In this document: positions 44,941-56,268 of the stretch, piece after piece | Position numbering within the stretch: position 1 is the stretch's first letter | Layout of the letters: each line of letters starts with the position of its first letter | From: an uncultured Bacilli bacterium | GTDB taxonomy: Bacteria; Bacillota_I; Bacilli_A; RF39; UBA660 | Assembly: GCA_934148995.1 (NCBI GenBank) | Contig: CAKPDM010000006.1 | Coordinates: forward strand, 1 to 64,000 | Reading direction: 5' to 3' | Length of the DNA stretch: 64,000 bases | Made by a program: the position numbers and the translations under genes | Notes under the pieces: model-generated | Database searches by the model: none | Seen by the model: only the letters and a program-made list of their open reading frames with translations | Told to the model about the DNA's origin: nothing

Positions 44941-47034
44941 ATGGATTTAGAACAGTTAAATGCTGAACAGAAAAAAGCAGTATTATATAATGACGGACCT
45001 CTTCTTATTCTAGCAGGAGCAGGAAGTGGAAAAACTAAAGTATTAACAACCAAGATCACGTATTTGATTAAGGAAAAACAAGTATCACCATATGAGATAC
45101 TTGCTATTACTTTTACTAATAAAGCCGCTAAAGAAATGAAAGAGCGAGTTGAAAATTTAATCGGTGAAGAAGCAAGATGGATACAGATTTCAACCTTTCA
45201 TTCTTTTGGGTTAAAACTACTAAGAGAAAATTGTAAAGAACTAGGTTATGAACCTAATTTTGTAATTATGGATAGCGATGATTCTTTAACGATTGTTAAG
45301 AAAATAGTTAAAGAACTTAACTATGATGTAAAACAGTATAATCCGAAAGCGATTAAAAATAAAATAAGTAGTTGTAAAAATGAATTAATGAGTCCCAAAG
45401 ACTATGAAAAATATATTGGTAATGACTATGATAAAGTTATTTATGAAGTATATGAAAGATATGAAGAAAAGTTAAAAAGTAGCAATGCGGTTGATTTTGA
45501 TGATTTATTAGTACTTCCTATAAAGTTATTCCGTAAGAATAAAGATATCTTAGAGCATTATCAAAATAGATATAAATACATCTTGATAGATGAATATCAG
45601 GATACCAATGAAGCGCAATATATCTTATCAAAAATGATAAGTGCTAAGTATAAAAACATTTGTGTGGTGGGAGATGCTGATCAGGCGATATATGGTTTTA
45701 GAGGTGCTAATTACAAAAATATTTTAAACTTTGAAAAAGATTATAAAAATGCTCTTAGCATTAAGCTAGAACAGAATTATCGTTCTACTAAAAATATTTT
45801 GGATGCTGCTAACTGTGTTATCAAGAATAATCAAAGTAGAAAAGAAAAGAATCTTTGGTCCACTAAGGGTGATGGCGAAAAAGTTACTTATTACCGAGCT
45901 TATGACCAGTTAGATGAAGCACATCAAGTAGCAAGCTTTATTAAAAAAATACAAAAAGCTGGTAAGCCACTTAATGAAGTAGCTATTCTTTATAGAACTA
46001 ATGCTCAATCCCGTGTAATGGAAGAGGAATTACTAAAAGATAGTATTCCGTATCATATAGTTGGTGGTTTAAGTTTCTATTCACGAAAAGAAATTAAAGA
46101 TTTATTGGCATATTTAAAATTAATCTATAATGAAAAAGATGATGTTAGTTTTTTAAGAGTAATTAATACTCCTAAAAGAGGTATTGGCCTAAAATCTATT
46201 CAAGCATTACAAACAAGAGCAGATGAAAACAACTCAAGTTTATTTGAAGCGATAGATGGGGGTAAAGAACAAGCTTTTAAAGATATGATTTTAACTTTAA
46301 AGAAAGAAGCAGAGAAGGTTAGTTTAACAGAATTAATCGATAAAGTCTTAGATGCTAGTTCAATGAAGAAAGAATTAGAATCAGAAAAAACTATTGAAGC
46401 AGAAGTAAGACTTGAGAACTTGAAAGAGTTTAAATCTATTACTAAAGCTTTTGAAGAAAGATTAGGTTTAGTATCATTAGAAGACTTTTTATATGAAGTT
46501 AGTTTAGTTAATGATAAAGATGAATATAGTGATGGAACTGATAAAGTTAGTTTGATGACAGTTCACTCTGTTAAAGGTTTGGAATTTGATATCGTTTTTG
46601 TTATTGGATTAGAAGAAGGAATCTTTCCTCATATGAATAGCTTATATAGTAGTTATGATGTGGAAGAAGAGCGAAGACTTTGTTATGTTGCAATAACTAG
46701 AGCGAAAGAAAAACTATATCTATTTAATGCTAGACGAAGAGTTCTTTTTGGTAATGAACAAATTAATCCGCCAAGTAGATTCTTAGGAGAGATAGATAAA
46801 TCACTATTAGAAACTAATAATAGTGCTAGTAGGGAACCTGAAAAGAAAATAGTTTTAGAAAATGTCTTAAGAGAAGAAGAGGTTGACTATGCAGTAGGTG
46901 ATTATGTTGTTCATGATCACTTTGGAAGAGGAAAGGTACTAGAAGTTACCAACTCCTTAGTAACAGTAGCTTTTCCCCTACCATATGGTGTTAAAAAGTT
47001 ACTTAAGAATCATAAGAGTTTAGCAAAGGTTTAA
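44941..47034 (+). CDS. pcrA: ATP-dependent DNA helicase PcrA/UvrD
   Basis: 697 aa from ATG at 44941 (GGAGAGG upstream). SF1A motifs: LAGAGSGKTKVL (I), AITFTNKAAKEMKER (Ia), LIDEYQDTNEAQY (II), VVGDADQAIYGFRGAN (III), EQNYRSTKNIL (IV), LMTVHSVKGLEFD (V), VAITRAKEKLYL (VI). It displaces strands in repair and replication restart. The pcrA-ligA neighbourhood is the usual Firmicutes order, here with two insertions. C-terminal Tudor-like end (GDYVVHDHFGRGKV) present. Confidence 0.96.
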   Translation: MDLEQLNAEQKKAVLYNDGPLLILAGAGSGKTKVLTTKITYLIKEKQVSPYEILAITFTNKAAKEMKERVENLIGEEARWIQISTFHSFGLKLLRENCKELGYEPNFVIMDSDDSLTIVKKIVKELNYDVKQYNPKAIKNKISSCKNELMSPKDYEKYIGNDYDKVIYEVYERYEEKLKSSNAVDFDDLLVLPIKLFRKNKDILEHYQNRYKYILIDEYQDTNEAQYILSKMISAKYKNICVVGDADQAIYGFRGANYKNILNFEKDYKNALSIKLEQNYRSTKNILDAANCVIKNNQSRKEKNLWSTKGDGEKVTYYRAYDQLDEAHQVASFIKKIQKAGKPLNEVAILYRTNAQSRVMEEELLKDSIPYHIVGGLSFYSRKEIKDLLAYLKLIYNEKDDVSFLRVINTPKRGIGLKSIQALQTRADENNSSLFEAIDGGKEQAFKDMILTLKKEAEKVSLTELIDKVLDASSMKKELESEKTIEAEVRLENLKEFKSITKAFEERLGLVSLEDFLYEVSLVNDKDEYSDGTDKVSLMTVHSVKGLEFDIVFVIGLEEGIFPHMNSLYSSYDVEEERRLCYVAITRAKEKLYLFNARRRVLFGNEQINPPSRFLGEIDKSLLETNNSASREPEKKIVLENVLREEEVDYAVGDYVVHDHFGRGKVLEVTNSLVTVAFPLPYGVKKLLKNHKSLAKV

Positions 47035-47208
47035 TAGTTGAAGAGTGATATTATTGAAGTAATAAAAGATAAGGAAATATTTTATTAATCTTGGTTATTA
47101 TAATAAAATGTTGGTAGGCTACTTATTAATCCTTTTAGTTTATTAGATGACGAATAAAAAAATAAGTAATGATACTTAGTTAGTGTGTTACATTGGGAGG
47201 TTTTGAAA

Positions 47209-47916
47209 ATGAATGATTTAATTAAAGAAAATTATCACTTAGAAATGTCAAGAAGCAAGAGTTTTGGAATTAAGGCGGTTTTGGTTAATGATGAAACTAA
47301 AGCAAAAGTGTTATTGCTTGATAGTGAAATAAATAAATTGTGTAAGTCTTCAATAATTAAGGAAAGTTTACGTAATAATAATAAATTAGTTGTTAACTAT
47401 GATATTGATAGTTTCAATTTTTTAGCAGTTATCAAACGTTAAGATGGAAAAACTTTAGCAGCAGACTTAACAGATTCTTATGATGCAGCTATTGATAGAC
47501 TTTCTGACTATTTAGTTTGGATTTGTCCTGACTATGCAGCAATTTATGATGACATAGATAGAAAGTTAGATGCCGCTTATGGAATGATCTTTTCTGCTGA
47601 TATTAATGGTTATTATAAAGAGGCAGAAAAGAAAAAAATTATACCAATGAAAAAGAAAGAATCTTCATTTTTTCTAATGTTTTCTGGTATTAATAGTGCA
47701 CTACGTAATGATAGAGATATGTTTCTAACAGTTACAAAAGAAGGAGATAGATATAGGATTAGTCTTAATGACACGAATAATGAAGAAAATAATGCAGTTA
47801 TTACATCTGATGACTTAGTTGATGGATTAGTAATTGTTAATAAAAAAATTAAAACAGAGAAGGGAAAAGTTTATGCAAAGAACATTATTAGTAATGGCAG
47901 CAGGAATGGGAAGTAG
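47209..47916 (+). pseudogene. Unknown gene interrupted by one TAA
   Basis: ATG at 47209 has GGGAGG 8 bp upstream. Codon 78 is TAA (47440-47442), after which the same frame runs on for 157 codons to the TAA at 47914. Both sides have coding-like composition (VIKR*DGKTLAADLTDSYD). No family recognised. The gene runs into the nucleotidyltransferase gene downstream (44-bp overlap), so translation of the latter was coupled to it. A second start at 47584 could yield a 110-aa C-terminal piece. Confidence 0.6.
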
Positions 47917-48769
47917 ATTTGGAGGACTTAAACAAATAGAACCAATGGGTCCTAATGGAGAGTTCTTAATCGACTATTCTATTTATGATGCTAAATTAGC
48001 AGGATTTACGAAAGTAGTATTTATTATTAAAGAAGAAAATTATAATTTATTTAAAGAAACAGTAGGAAAGAGAGTAGAGTCACATATTGAAACAGAATAT
48101 GTTTTTCAAGATGCTAGTAACCTAGAAGAAGTATATCCTCCTTTAAAAGAAAGAGTAAAACCACTTGGAACTGGGCATGCTATATTATGTGCTAAAGATA
48201 AAATTGATACTCCTTTTGCTATCATCAATGCTGATGATTTTTATGGAAGAGATGCTTATTTTGTCGCTAGTAAATATCTAGATACAATTGATGATGAACA
48301 CTATGCAGTAGTTGGTTACTCTGTAAGTAAGACATTAAGTCCTAATGGAGCAGCTAAAAGAGGAATTTGTAAGGAAGAAAATGGTGAGTTAGTAGATTTA
48401 ATTGAGAGTAGTGTTGAAAGAGTTAATGGTGAGATAGTCGCTTCTCCTTTAAATGGTAGTGAACCTTTCAAAGTAACAGAAGATACGTTAGTATCAATGA
48501 ATTTACTTTTATTTACACCACAAATATTCGAAGTACTAGAGAAAAAATTAACTGTGTTCTTAGAAGAAAACAAAGAAGATTTATCAAAATGTGAATTTTT
48601 AATACCAGATGTGGTAAGAACTGCAATGAATGAAAAAGCAGTAACTGTTGATTTATTAAAAACTGATAGTGTCTGGCATGGTGTAACTTATCGTGAAGAT
48701 AAAGAGGAAGTAGTAACTGCTATTAATAAATTAATTGAAGAAAAAGTTTATCCAAATAAGCTTTGGTAG
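47873..48769 (+). CDS. Sugar-phosphate nucleotidyltransferase family protein
   Basis: 298 aa from ATG at 47873 (AGAAGGG upstream). The opening LLVMAAGMGSRFGGLKQIEP is the NDP-sugar pyrophosphorylase signature with nucleotide-binding and catalytic Arg/Lys. INADDFYGRDAYF includes the metal-binding Asp. It lacks a left-handed beta-helix, so no acetyltransferase part. Probably makes an NDP-sugar for surface polysaccharide; substrate unknown. Sits between pcrA and ligA, not the usual neighbourhood. Confidence 0.85.
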   Translation: MQRTLLVMAAGMGSRFGGLKQIEPMGPNGEFLIDYSIYDAKLAGFTKVVFIIKEENYNLFKETVGKRVESHIETEYVFQDASNLEEVYPPLKERVKPLGTGHAILCAKDKIDTPFAIINADDFYGRDAYFVASKYLDTIDDEHYAVVGYSVSKTLSPNGAAKRGICKEENGELVDLIESSVERVNGEIVASPLNGSEPFKVTEDTLVSMNLLLFTPQIFEVLEKKLTVFLEENKEDLSKCEFLIPDVVRTAMNEKAVTVDLLKTDSVWHGVTYREDKEEVVTAINKLIEEKVYPNKLW

Positions 48770-48778
48770 AGGAGATGA

Positions 48779-50785
<2,007 letters not shown>

Positions 50786-50789
50786 TAGT

Positions 50790-51449
50790 ATGGCGATAAA
50801 ATTAGAAAATGGTAATTCTTCATCAGACCATAGTGGTTTTGATGATTCTAACTACGTAACAGTAGATGAGGAGACAAAATTAAAAAAGAAGTTTACTATT
50901 ATAATGATAGTAACATTAACTGTTGGTACACTAATATTTTTTGATATTCTAATAACTAGTAAAACTGATGCCGGACCATTTCTAGCCATAAAGGTAAAAA
51001 CTCATGATGATGGGGGAACTAAAGAATATTATGGACTTGGTTATAAAGTCATTAAATATCGTGTTAATAACGGTAGACATGCTACAATAGTTGGTAGTTG
51101 GACTATTAAATATGATCCAATATCAAAGGTATCTTCAATGGAAGAATTAGCATTTTCTTTTCGAAATGATGCCAAAACAGCTCTTAATAATTCCTATAAA
51201 CAATTTTTCAAAGTAACTGGAGTTGTTGATTCTGTTGATAAGAAAAACAAAAAGATAATACTTATCTATGAAGATGAAGATGGTGGAAGTTATAACATGA
51301 AAGCAGACTTCTACTTAAAGTCAGATTCTAAGATTAATGACTATAATGAAGGAGATATTTTATCTATTTATGGAACTTTTATAAAATATACACCGCAAAA
51401 AGGTGATGCTATTAGAACGCTAACTTTTGAAAATTGTTCTATTGCATAA
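50790..51449 (+). CDS. Membrane-anchored protein with OB-fold-like C-terminus
   Basis: 219 aa. One membrane helix at ~35-55 follows a polar start; the outer part is probably beta-rich (LAIKVKTHDDGGTKEYYGLG, then YKQFFKVTGVVDSVDKKNKK resembling the tRNA_anti-like OB fold). No exact family. Its last 37 bp, together with promoter 51442-51470, recur at 56231-56268 as a duplicated fossil. Confidence 0.6.
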   Translation: MAIKLENGNSSSDHSGFDDSNYVTVDEETKLKKKFTIIMIVTLTVGTLIFFDILITSKTDAGPFLAIKVKTHDDGGTKEYYGLGYKVIKYRVNNGRHATIVGSWTIKYDPISKVSSMEELAFSFRNDAKTALNNSYKQFFKVTGVVDSVDKKNKKIILIYEDEDGGSYNMKADFYLKSDSKINDYNEGDILSIYGTFIKYTPQKGDAIRTLTFENCSIA

Positions 51450-51470
51450 AGTTCTTTTTCATGCTAATAT
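51442..51470 (+). promoter_or_regulatory. Promoter of leader cassette 2
   Basis: TTGCAT (51442-51447), 17-bp spacer, TAATAT (51465-51470). It overlaps the end of the upstream gene. Cassette 3 has the identical -35, spacer length and -10. Confidence 0.65.
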
Positions 51471-51522
51471 TAAGATATCAAGGATACTGATATTTTGATA
51501 TGGGATGAAGGTAGGTGTTAGT

Positions 51523-51628
51523 ATGTATCAATCAACTAGAGTTAACTCAAAATTAACCTGGGGGGGGGTACTTATTAGTATCAAGTAGTAATACTGCTTT
51601 CTTTCATAGTGTAAAAATAACGGAATAG
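51523..51628 (+). CDS. Leader peptide with G9 tract, cassette 2, one base out of frame
   Basis: ATG at 51523 opens MYQSTRVNSKLTWGGVLISIK and stops at TAG 51586-51588. Loss of one G from the tract (51560-51568, nine G), or gain of two, would open the frame to TAG 51626-51628: 34 codons ending FFHSVKITE, aligned with FFYSVQKMD of cassette 3, with the stop in the terminator arm as in the other two copies. The match of VLISIK to VLTNLR suggests the extra base lies in the linker after the tract, so this copy could be switched off or simply damaged. Confidence 0.65.
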
Positions 51629-51651
51629 GAATGCTCTTATTCTGTTTTTTT
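51619..51651 (+). terminator. Attenuator-like terminator, cassette 2
   Basis: ACGGAATAGGA pairs with TCTTATTCTGT (51620-51630 with 51635-51645) around loop ATGC, then T run to 51651. The would-be leader stop (51626-51628) is inside the 5' arm. Confidence 0.85.
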
Positions 51652-51678
51652 GCATTTAAAGAAAGGTAAGGTAGTAAG

Positions 51679-53460
51679 ATGAAAAAGAAATATATTTTAA
51701 TAATGAGTTTGATATTAGTAGTGTTAATTATCTTAGGAACAAGTTATGCACTACTTCAAAAAAATATAGTTGGTTATAATGGAAAAGTTATTTATCAAGT
51801 AGGAGATCTAGAAGTTAAACTAGAAGAGACTGGTTCTAAAAATATAAGTTTAGAAAATGCTGTTCCGACAGAAGATAGTGATGGAATGAAGAATGAATCA
51901 TATAATTTTTCACTAGTGAATAATGCAGTGACAGATTTAAAATATACTATTTATTTAGAAGATGATACTGATGCTAAGAGTAAATGTGGAACAGATTGTG
52001 AATTAATTCCTTATAATTTTATAAAATATAATTTATCAAGTAATAGTAATTCTTTAAAGACTGGTAATCTATCATCTTCAGCAGCTGAACTCTATACTGG
52101 AACAATTGAAAGTAAAACTACTGATAAATTTAATTTAAGAGTATGGTTATCAATTGATGCAGATAATAGTGCAATGGGAAAATATTATTTTGGAAAATTA
52201 AAAGTAGTATTATCGCAAGGAGATGATTACTGCATAAGAAATGGATTTACTAAATTATCAGATTGTATGCTAGTAATGAATAATCATGAGTCATCAGTAG
52301 AAGTAGCTAAACAAAATATAGTAGCAAAAGGTACTCCCGATTTTTCAAAGACAGCTACTACTGATGAAGGATTATTCATGACCGAGGATGATGATGGTCC
52401 TAGTTATTACTATCGTGGAGCCGTAAAAAATAACTATGTATCATTTGCAGGATTCATGTGGCGGATCATTCGTCAAAATGGCGATGGGAGTGTGCGAATG
52501 ATTTATGCTGGAAAGAAAACAAATGATACCGGAGAAGCAACAACTATAGGTAATTCAGCATTTAATGAAAAGTCTTGGGATCCAACCTATGTTGGCTATA
52601 AATATAATGAAAAATTCTCATTACATGAAAATAACGATACAACTGGTTATGACTGGCTTTCAAGTACAAAAAAATATACTTTTGGGACAGGTTATAGTTT
52701 TGATGAATCAACTAAGAAGTTTACAATAACAGGCGATGTTCAGCAATTAACCTGGAAAGATAATCATGATGAAATAGTTAGTAATAATTTATATAGTTGC
52801 TTAGAAACTTCATGTAATATAGTTTATAAAATAGTTGGTTATCAAAGTGATACCAGAATGACGGTGCAACCAATAACATATAGTAGTGACAGTTATGCAG
52901 ATACTTTAACAAATACAACAAATTCTACTATCAAAACAACATTAGATGCTTGGTATAAAAATAATCTGATGGCATACACATCATATTTAGCTGATACAAC
53001 ATTTTGTAATGACAGAAGTAGAACTTGGGGTGCCGGTTATTTAATAGCAAAAACTACAACATATGGTGCATATACTCGTTTATATGATGGTAGGAATCCT
53101 AGTTTAAAATGTCCACAAGAAAATGACAAATTTACATTAACTAATGAAAAAGCAAAATTAGATTATCCAGTATCATTGATAACAGCAGATGAAGCTTCGA
53201 TGGCCGGAGGAGTTTATGGATTAGCTAATAGTGATTATTATCTATATAATGGAAAAAAGTTTTGGACGCTTTCTCCTGCTTTTTATGAAATTTACTATTC
53301 TATAGCTATTTCTTGGACTATTAATCCTTCAGGATGGTTAGATCATTGGACTAGTAATGTATTTTCATTTGGAGTACGACCAGTAATAAATCTTCGCTCC
53401 GATGTGATTATATCTAAAGGTGATGGGACTTCTTTAAATCCATTTAAGGTTCAAGTATAG
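51679..53460 (+). CDS. Secreted variable-tip surface protein, paralog 2
   Basis: 593 aa. Signal/anchor helix ~5-25 ending GTSYALL. The first ~185 residues differ from paralogs 1 and 3 (EDDTDAKSKCGTDCELIPYN with two Cys). From ~190 (YCIRNGFTKLSDCMLVMN) it is clearly homologous: RGAVKNNYVSFAGFMWRIIR, WDPTYVGYKYNEKFSLHE, LITADEASMAGGVYG. The tip between FWTLSP and FGVRPVINLRSD is again different. Tail GDGTSLNPFKV. The chimeric look suggests exchange of N-terminal parts. Leader predicted off as sequenced. Confidence 0.75.
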   Translation: MKKKYILIMSLILVVLIILGTSYALLQKNIVGYNGKVIYQVGDLEVKLEETGSKNISLENAVPTEDSDGMKNESYNFSLVNNAVTDLKYTIYLEDDTDAKSKCGTDCELIPYNFIKYNLSSNSNSLKTGNLSSSAAELYTGTIESKTTDKFNLRVWLSIDADNSAMGKYYFGKLKVVLSQGDDYCIRNGFTKLSDCMLVMNNHESSVEVAKQNIVAKGTPDFSKTATTDEGLFMTEDDDGPSYYYRGAVKNNYVSFAGFMWRIIRQNGDGSVRMIYAGKKTNDTGEATTIGNSAFNEKSWDPTYVGYKYNEKFSLHENNDTTGYDWLSSTKKYTFGTGYSFDESTKKFTITGDVQQLTWKDNHDEIVSNNLYSCLETSCNIVYKIVGYQSDTRMTVQPITYSSDSYADTLTNTTNSTIKTTLDAWYKNNLMAYTSYLADTTFCNDRSRTWGAGYLIAKTTTYGAYTRLYDGRNPSLKCPQENDKFTLTNEKAKLDYPVSLITADEASMAGGVYGLANSDYYLYNGKKFWTLSPAFYEIYYSIAISWTINPSGWLDHWTSNVFSFGVRPVINLRSDVIISKGDGTSLNPFKVQV

Positions 53461-53489
53461 GATAGTAAATTTTATAGTTAAAGATATGG

Positions 53490-53543
53490 AGATAATAGTA
53501 GTTCTCAGTTGGTGACATTTATCAAAGTAAAAATGTTGATGTT
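53490..53543 (+). repeat. 54-bp repeat downstream of paralog 2, copy A
   Basis: Matches 56178-56231 at 50 of 54 positions (starts AGATAATAGTAGTTCT). With copy B it brackets the AbiE/restriction/ISAs1 debris. Confidence 0.8.
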
Positions 53544-53731
53544 TTTCTAGTTCTATAGTGTTTTATCATTATTAAATTTAAGATAGAATTATAGATAATG
53601 GAGTATTATTAAGTATTAAGCTTATTTTGCCACTGTATTTATAGCAAGTAGCAAATAATAAGAAAACCCATAAAGGTGTAAACATTTACTTATAAAAGAT
53701 ACATATTTTGTAAGTAGGTGCATATTTGCCG

Positions 53732-53763
53732 AAAAAGTCAACGATAATAAGTTGGCTTTTTTG
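53732..53763 (+). terminator. Terminator before abiE
   Basis: AAAAAGTCAAC / GTTGGCTTTTT hairpin with T6; the region 53544-53731 before it contains nothing recognised. Confidence 0.75.
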
Positions 53764-53858
53764 TTTTAAAATTTATAGTATTTACAATTAAAAAAATAGA
53801 AAAACATTTTCAAGCACACTTAAATATGCTATAATTTAAGTGCGAAAGGAAAAAGAAT

Positions 53859-54446
53859 ATGGAATATGAAAATAAAATTTTAAATTTATTTAAAAATGAC
53901 TATTTGACTACAAAAGATGTTACTGATAATAATATTCCTAGGACTTATCTTACTAAACTTATTAAAGAAAATAAAATAGAAAGAGTAAGCCGTGGAGTAT
54001 ATATTAAAAAGAATGCTTTAGTAGATGAATTTGTAGTTTTGCAAAGCAAAAGTAAATATGCCATTTATTCTAATACAACAGCACTTTACTTACATGGATT
54101 TTCTAATAGAATTCCTATTAGATATGATATTACAATTAAAAGCGGGTATAAAGGTTCACTTCAAAAGGAAGATAATGTTAACTTATTTTATACAAAGAAT
54201 GAATTATTGGATTTAGGAGTAATTAACTATAAATTAGATTCTGGTAATATTATTAGAGTTTACGATTTAGATAAAACTATTTGTGACATTATTAAAAATA
54301 AAAAGAAAATAGATGCAGAAATTTTTAATAAAGCTATTAGAGAGTACTTTTATAGTAAAAAGAAAAATACATTAAAACTATATGAATATGCTAAAAAGAT
54401 GAATATTTATAATAAGGTAAGAGATACTTTTGAGGTGTTACAATGA
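53859..54446 (+). CDS. abiEi: AbiEi-type antitoxin (type IV toxin-antitoxin)
   Basis: 195 aa. N-terminal winged-helix region (TKDVTDNNIPRTYLTKLIKE, then ERVSRGVYIK) followed by the conserved AbiEi domain (YSNTTALYLHGFSNRIP and YDLDKTICDIIK). AbiEi represses the operon and counteracts AbiEii. Promoter-like TATAAT upstream and AAAGGA as ribosome site. It overlaps the toxin gene by 4 bp, the classical arrangement. The toxin gene is broken, so it is an antitoxin without toxin. Confidence 0.88.
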   Translation: MEYENKILNLFKNDYLTTKDVTDNNIPRTYLTKLIKENKIERVSRGVYIKKNALVDEFVVLQSKSKYAIYSNTTALYLHGFSNRIPIRYDITIKSGYKGSLQKEDNVNLFYTKNELLDLGVINYKLDSGNIIRVYDLDKTICDIIKNKKKIDAEIFNKAIREYFYSKKKNTLKLYEYAKKMNIYNKVRDTFEVLQ

Positions 54447-55294
54447 TTAAAAATAGAGATAGTTTAAAGGCAAAAGCATCTAATTTATCTAATAAAACTA
54501 ATATTCCCAATAAATATTTAACCCAAAACTTTATGTTTGAAGCTTTATTAAAAAGAATATCAAAGTCTAAGTATAAAGATAAATTTATAATTAAAGGTGG
54601 ACTCTTATTATCATCTATCTTTGGTGTAAATTTAAGAAGTACTATGGATTTAGATACTACTATAAAAGGATTACCACTAGATAGAGAAACTATTACTAAA
54701 GTTATTAATGATATTATTAGTATTGAAATAGGCGATAATATCAAACTTGAGATATAAAATATTAAACATATTAGAGAAGAAGAATTATACGCAGGTTTTA
54801 ATGTCAATTTAAAAGCAGAATTTGATGGTTTGAAAACTAATTTAATGATTGATATAACTACAGGAGATGTTATTACTTATAAAGAAGTTGAGTTTAAATA
54901 TAATACTTTATTTGATAACGAAATCATTAATATTATGACTTATAATTATGAAACCATACTAGCAGAAAAGTTTGAATCGATAATTAGTAGAAATATAGAT
55001 AATACTAGAATGAAAGATTACTATGATTTATATATGTTTGTTAATTTAAAGTGGTACGATATTAATAAAGATACTTTAAGAGAAGCAATTATAAACACTG
55101 CTAAAAATCGTGAAACCTTAAGTTATATAGAAGATGCTAGTAAATATATAGAATTAATTAGTGATGATTCAAGATTAAAATCACTATGGAATAGTTATAA
55201 AAGTAACTATGATTATGCAAAAGATATAGAGTTTGTTGATACAATAAATGCTATTAAAGTAATTAGCAAAATCGTTGTACTAGTCGGAATTTAA
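54443..55294 (+). pseudogene. abiEii: AbiEii-type nucleotidyltransferase toxin, broken by one TAA
   Basis: 284-codon frame interrupted once by TAA at 54755-54757 (codon 105). Motif residues are on both sides: FIIKGGLLLSSIFG, RSTMDLDTTIKG with the nucleotidyltransferase Asp pair, and after the stop LMIDITTGDVI and KDYYDLYMFV. In intact homologs AbiEii stops growth of phage-infected cells. LEI*NIKHIREEE would read through with almost any amino acid. A TTG at 54830 permits a C-terminal 154-aa fragment, but the conserved Asp pair would be lost. Confidence 0.85.
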
Positions 55295-55310
55295 CTAGGA
55301 GGAAGGAAAA

Positions 55311-55502
55311 ATGGCTAAGAAAGAAATTAGAACTGACCTTTGGGGATATGATTTATTAAAGGATGCTAATATTAAAATAGATCCACAAGGTTGTAATATA
55401 AAAGAAATAGATGAAGCGTTAAAAACTGCTTCAAAAAGAAGAACTGGAAATTCTGGTTATTCAGAATATTGTGGTATTGTTAAAGGTTTTGTAATAGTAT
55501 AA
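55311..55502 (+). pseudogene. Truncated N-terminus of a restriction-modification protein
   Basis: 63 aa with AGGAGGAAGG upstream. WGYDLLKDANIKIDPQG, then NIKEIDEALKTASKRRTGN and EYCGIVKGFVIV resemble the start of DNA methylase/restriction subunits where the sequence continues IEDK, a PD-ExK nuclease motif. The frame stops exactly before that motif and IS remnants follow, so an insertion probably cut the gene. It lies 16 bp after abiEii in a defence remnant. Confidence 0.55.
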
Positions 55503-55980
55503 CAAGGCTTATAAAAATTGTCATTATGAGGAAATAGAACGTGTACATGGTACTCAAGAAAAAAGAACTTATGTTATGACTGATGATATTGAATGGTTAC
55601 AGGTATCAAAATGGGAAAACTTAAAGACAATAGGTTTGTGTACTAGAAAATATATGTAAGATGTTTCTTTTTTAAAGAGGTGAGAATATAAAGAATTTTA
55701 GTAGAACTTTTAGAGATTAATGGGAAATTGAAAGTAATCTTCATTGTCATCTTGACGTAACTTTTAAAGAAGATGCTAATAGAATAGCAGATAAGACTGC
55801 ACAGTCCAATCTTAATATATTGAGAAAATTAGCTTTAAATATTTTGAAGTTAGTGAAGCCATTATATAATAAGAGCCTTAAACTAATAAAATTTAAACTT
55901 GGCCAAGATTTTAAAAATGAAATCAAAAAAATTCTTCTATACCTTGATATAGAAGAATTGAGAAAAATGTCCTCGCAAAT
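55501..55980 (+). mobile_element. Decayed ISAs1-family transposase
   Basis: Frame from 55501 encodes EEIERVHGTQEKRTYVMTDD followed by WENLKTIG, as in ISAs1 transposases (consensus HGR.E.R...). A second fragment from ~55700 reads FSRTFRD*WEIESNLHCHLDVTFKEDANR, where a TAA replaces the usual RxHW His, followed by NLNILRKLALNIL. Stops and a frameshift show the element is dead. From 55981 to 56177 nothing else is recognised. Confidence 0.65.
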
Positions 55981-56177
55981 TAAGTAAACACGATTTTATC
56001 CTGAAAATTCTTTAAAACCTCTTGTATATACTTTATTCATAAACAAACTCTATTTTATTTTGTGATATATTAAGAATAACAAAAAAGGTTGTTTATTTCA
56101 ATTATGAGAGACAAAATGGGTGTAGGGTATCTATACCTGTTTTTTTCTGATTTCAAAAACTGTCCGTTGGTAAGTGA

Positions 56178-56231
56178 AGATAATAGTAGTTCTAATTTGG
56201 TGATATTTATTAAAGTAAAAATGTTGATGTT
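56178..56231 (+). repeat. 54-bp repeat, copy B
   Basis: 50/54 match to 53490-53543. It directly abuts the fossil gene end 56231-56268. Confidence 0.8.
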
Positions 56232-56268
56232 AGAACTCTAATTTTCGAAAATTGGTCTATTGCATAAA
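56231..56268 (+). pseudogene. Fossil of the 3' end of the 50790-51449 gene
   Basis: Collinear with 51413-51450 without gaps, 34 of 38 matching. It carries the last codons and stop region of that gene, now without the rest, immediately upstream of promoter 3. Confidence 0.7.

Noticed and set aside
54391..54807. Minus-strand 138-codon frame opposite abiE
   Set aside because: It lies across the AbiEi/AbiEii genes, is low-complexity hydrophobic and has no ribosome site; a shadow of the real genes.
53490..56231. CRISPR array or transposon terminal repeats from the 54-bp direct repeats
   Set aside because: Only two copies, 2.6 kb apart, direct orientation, with clear homology to duplicated flanks of the cassettes; no cas genes.
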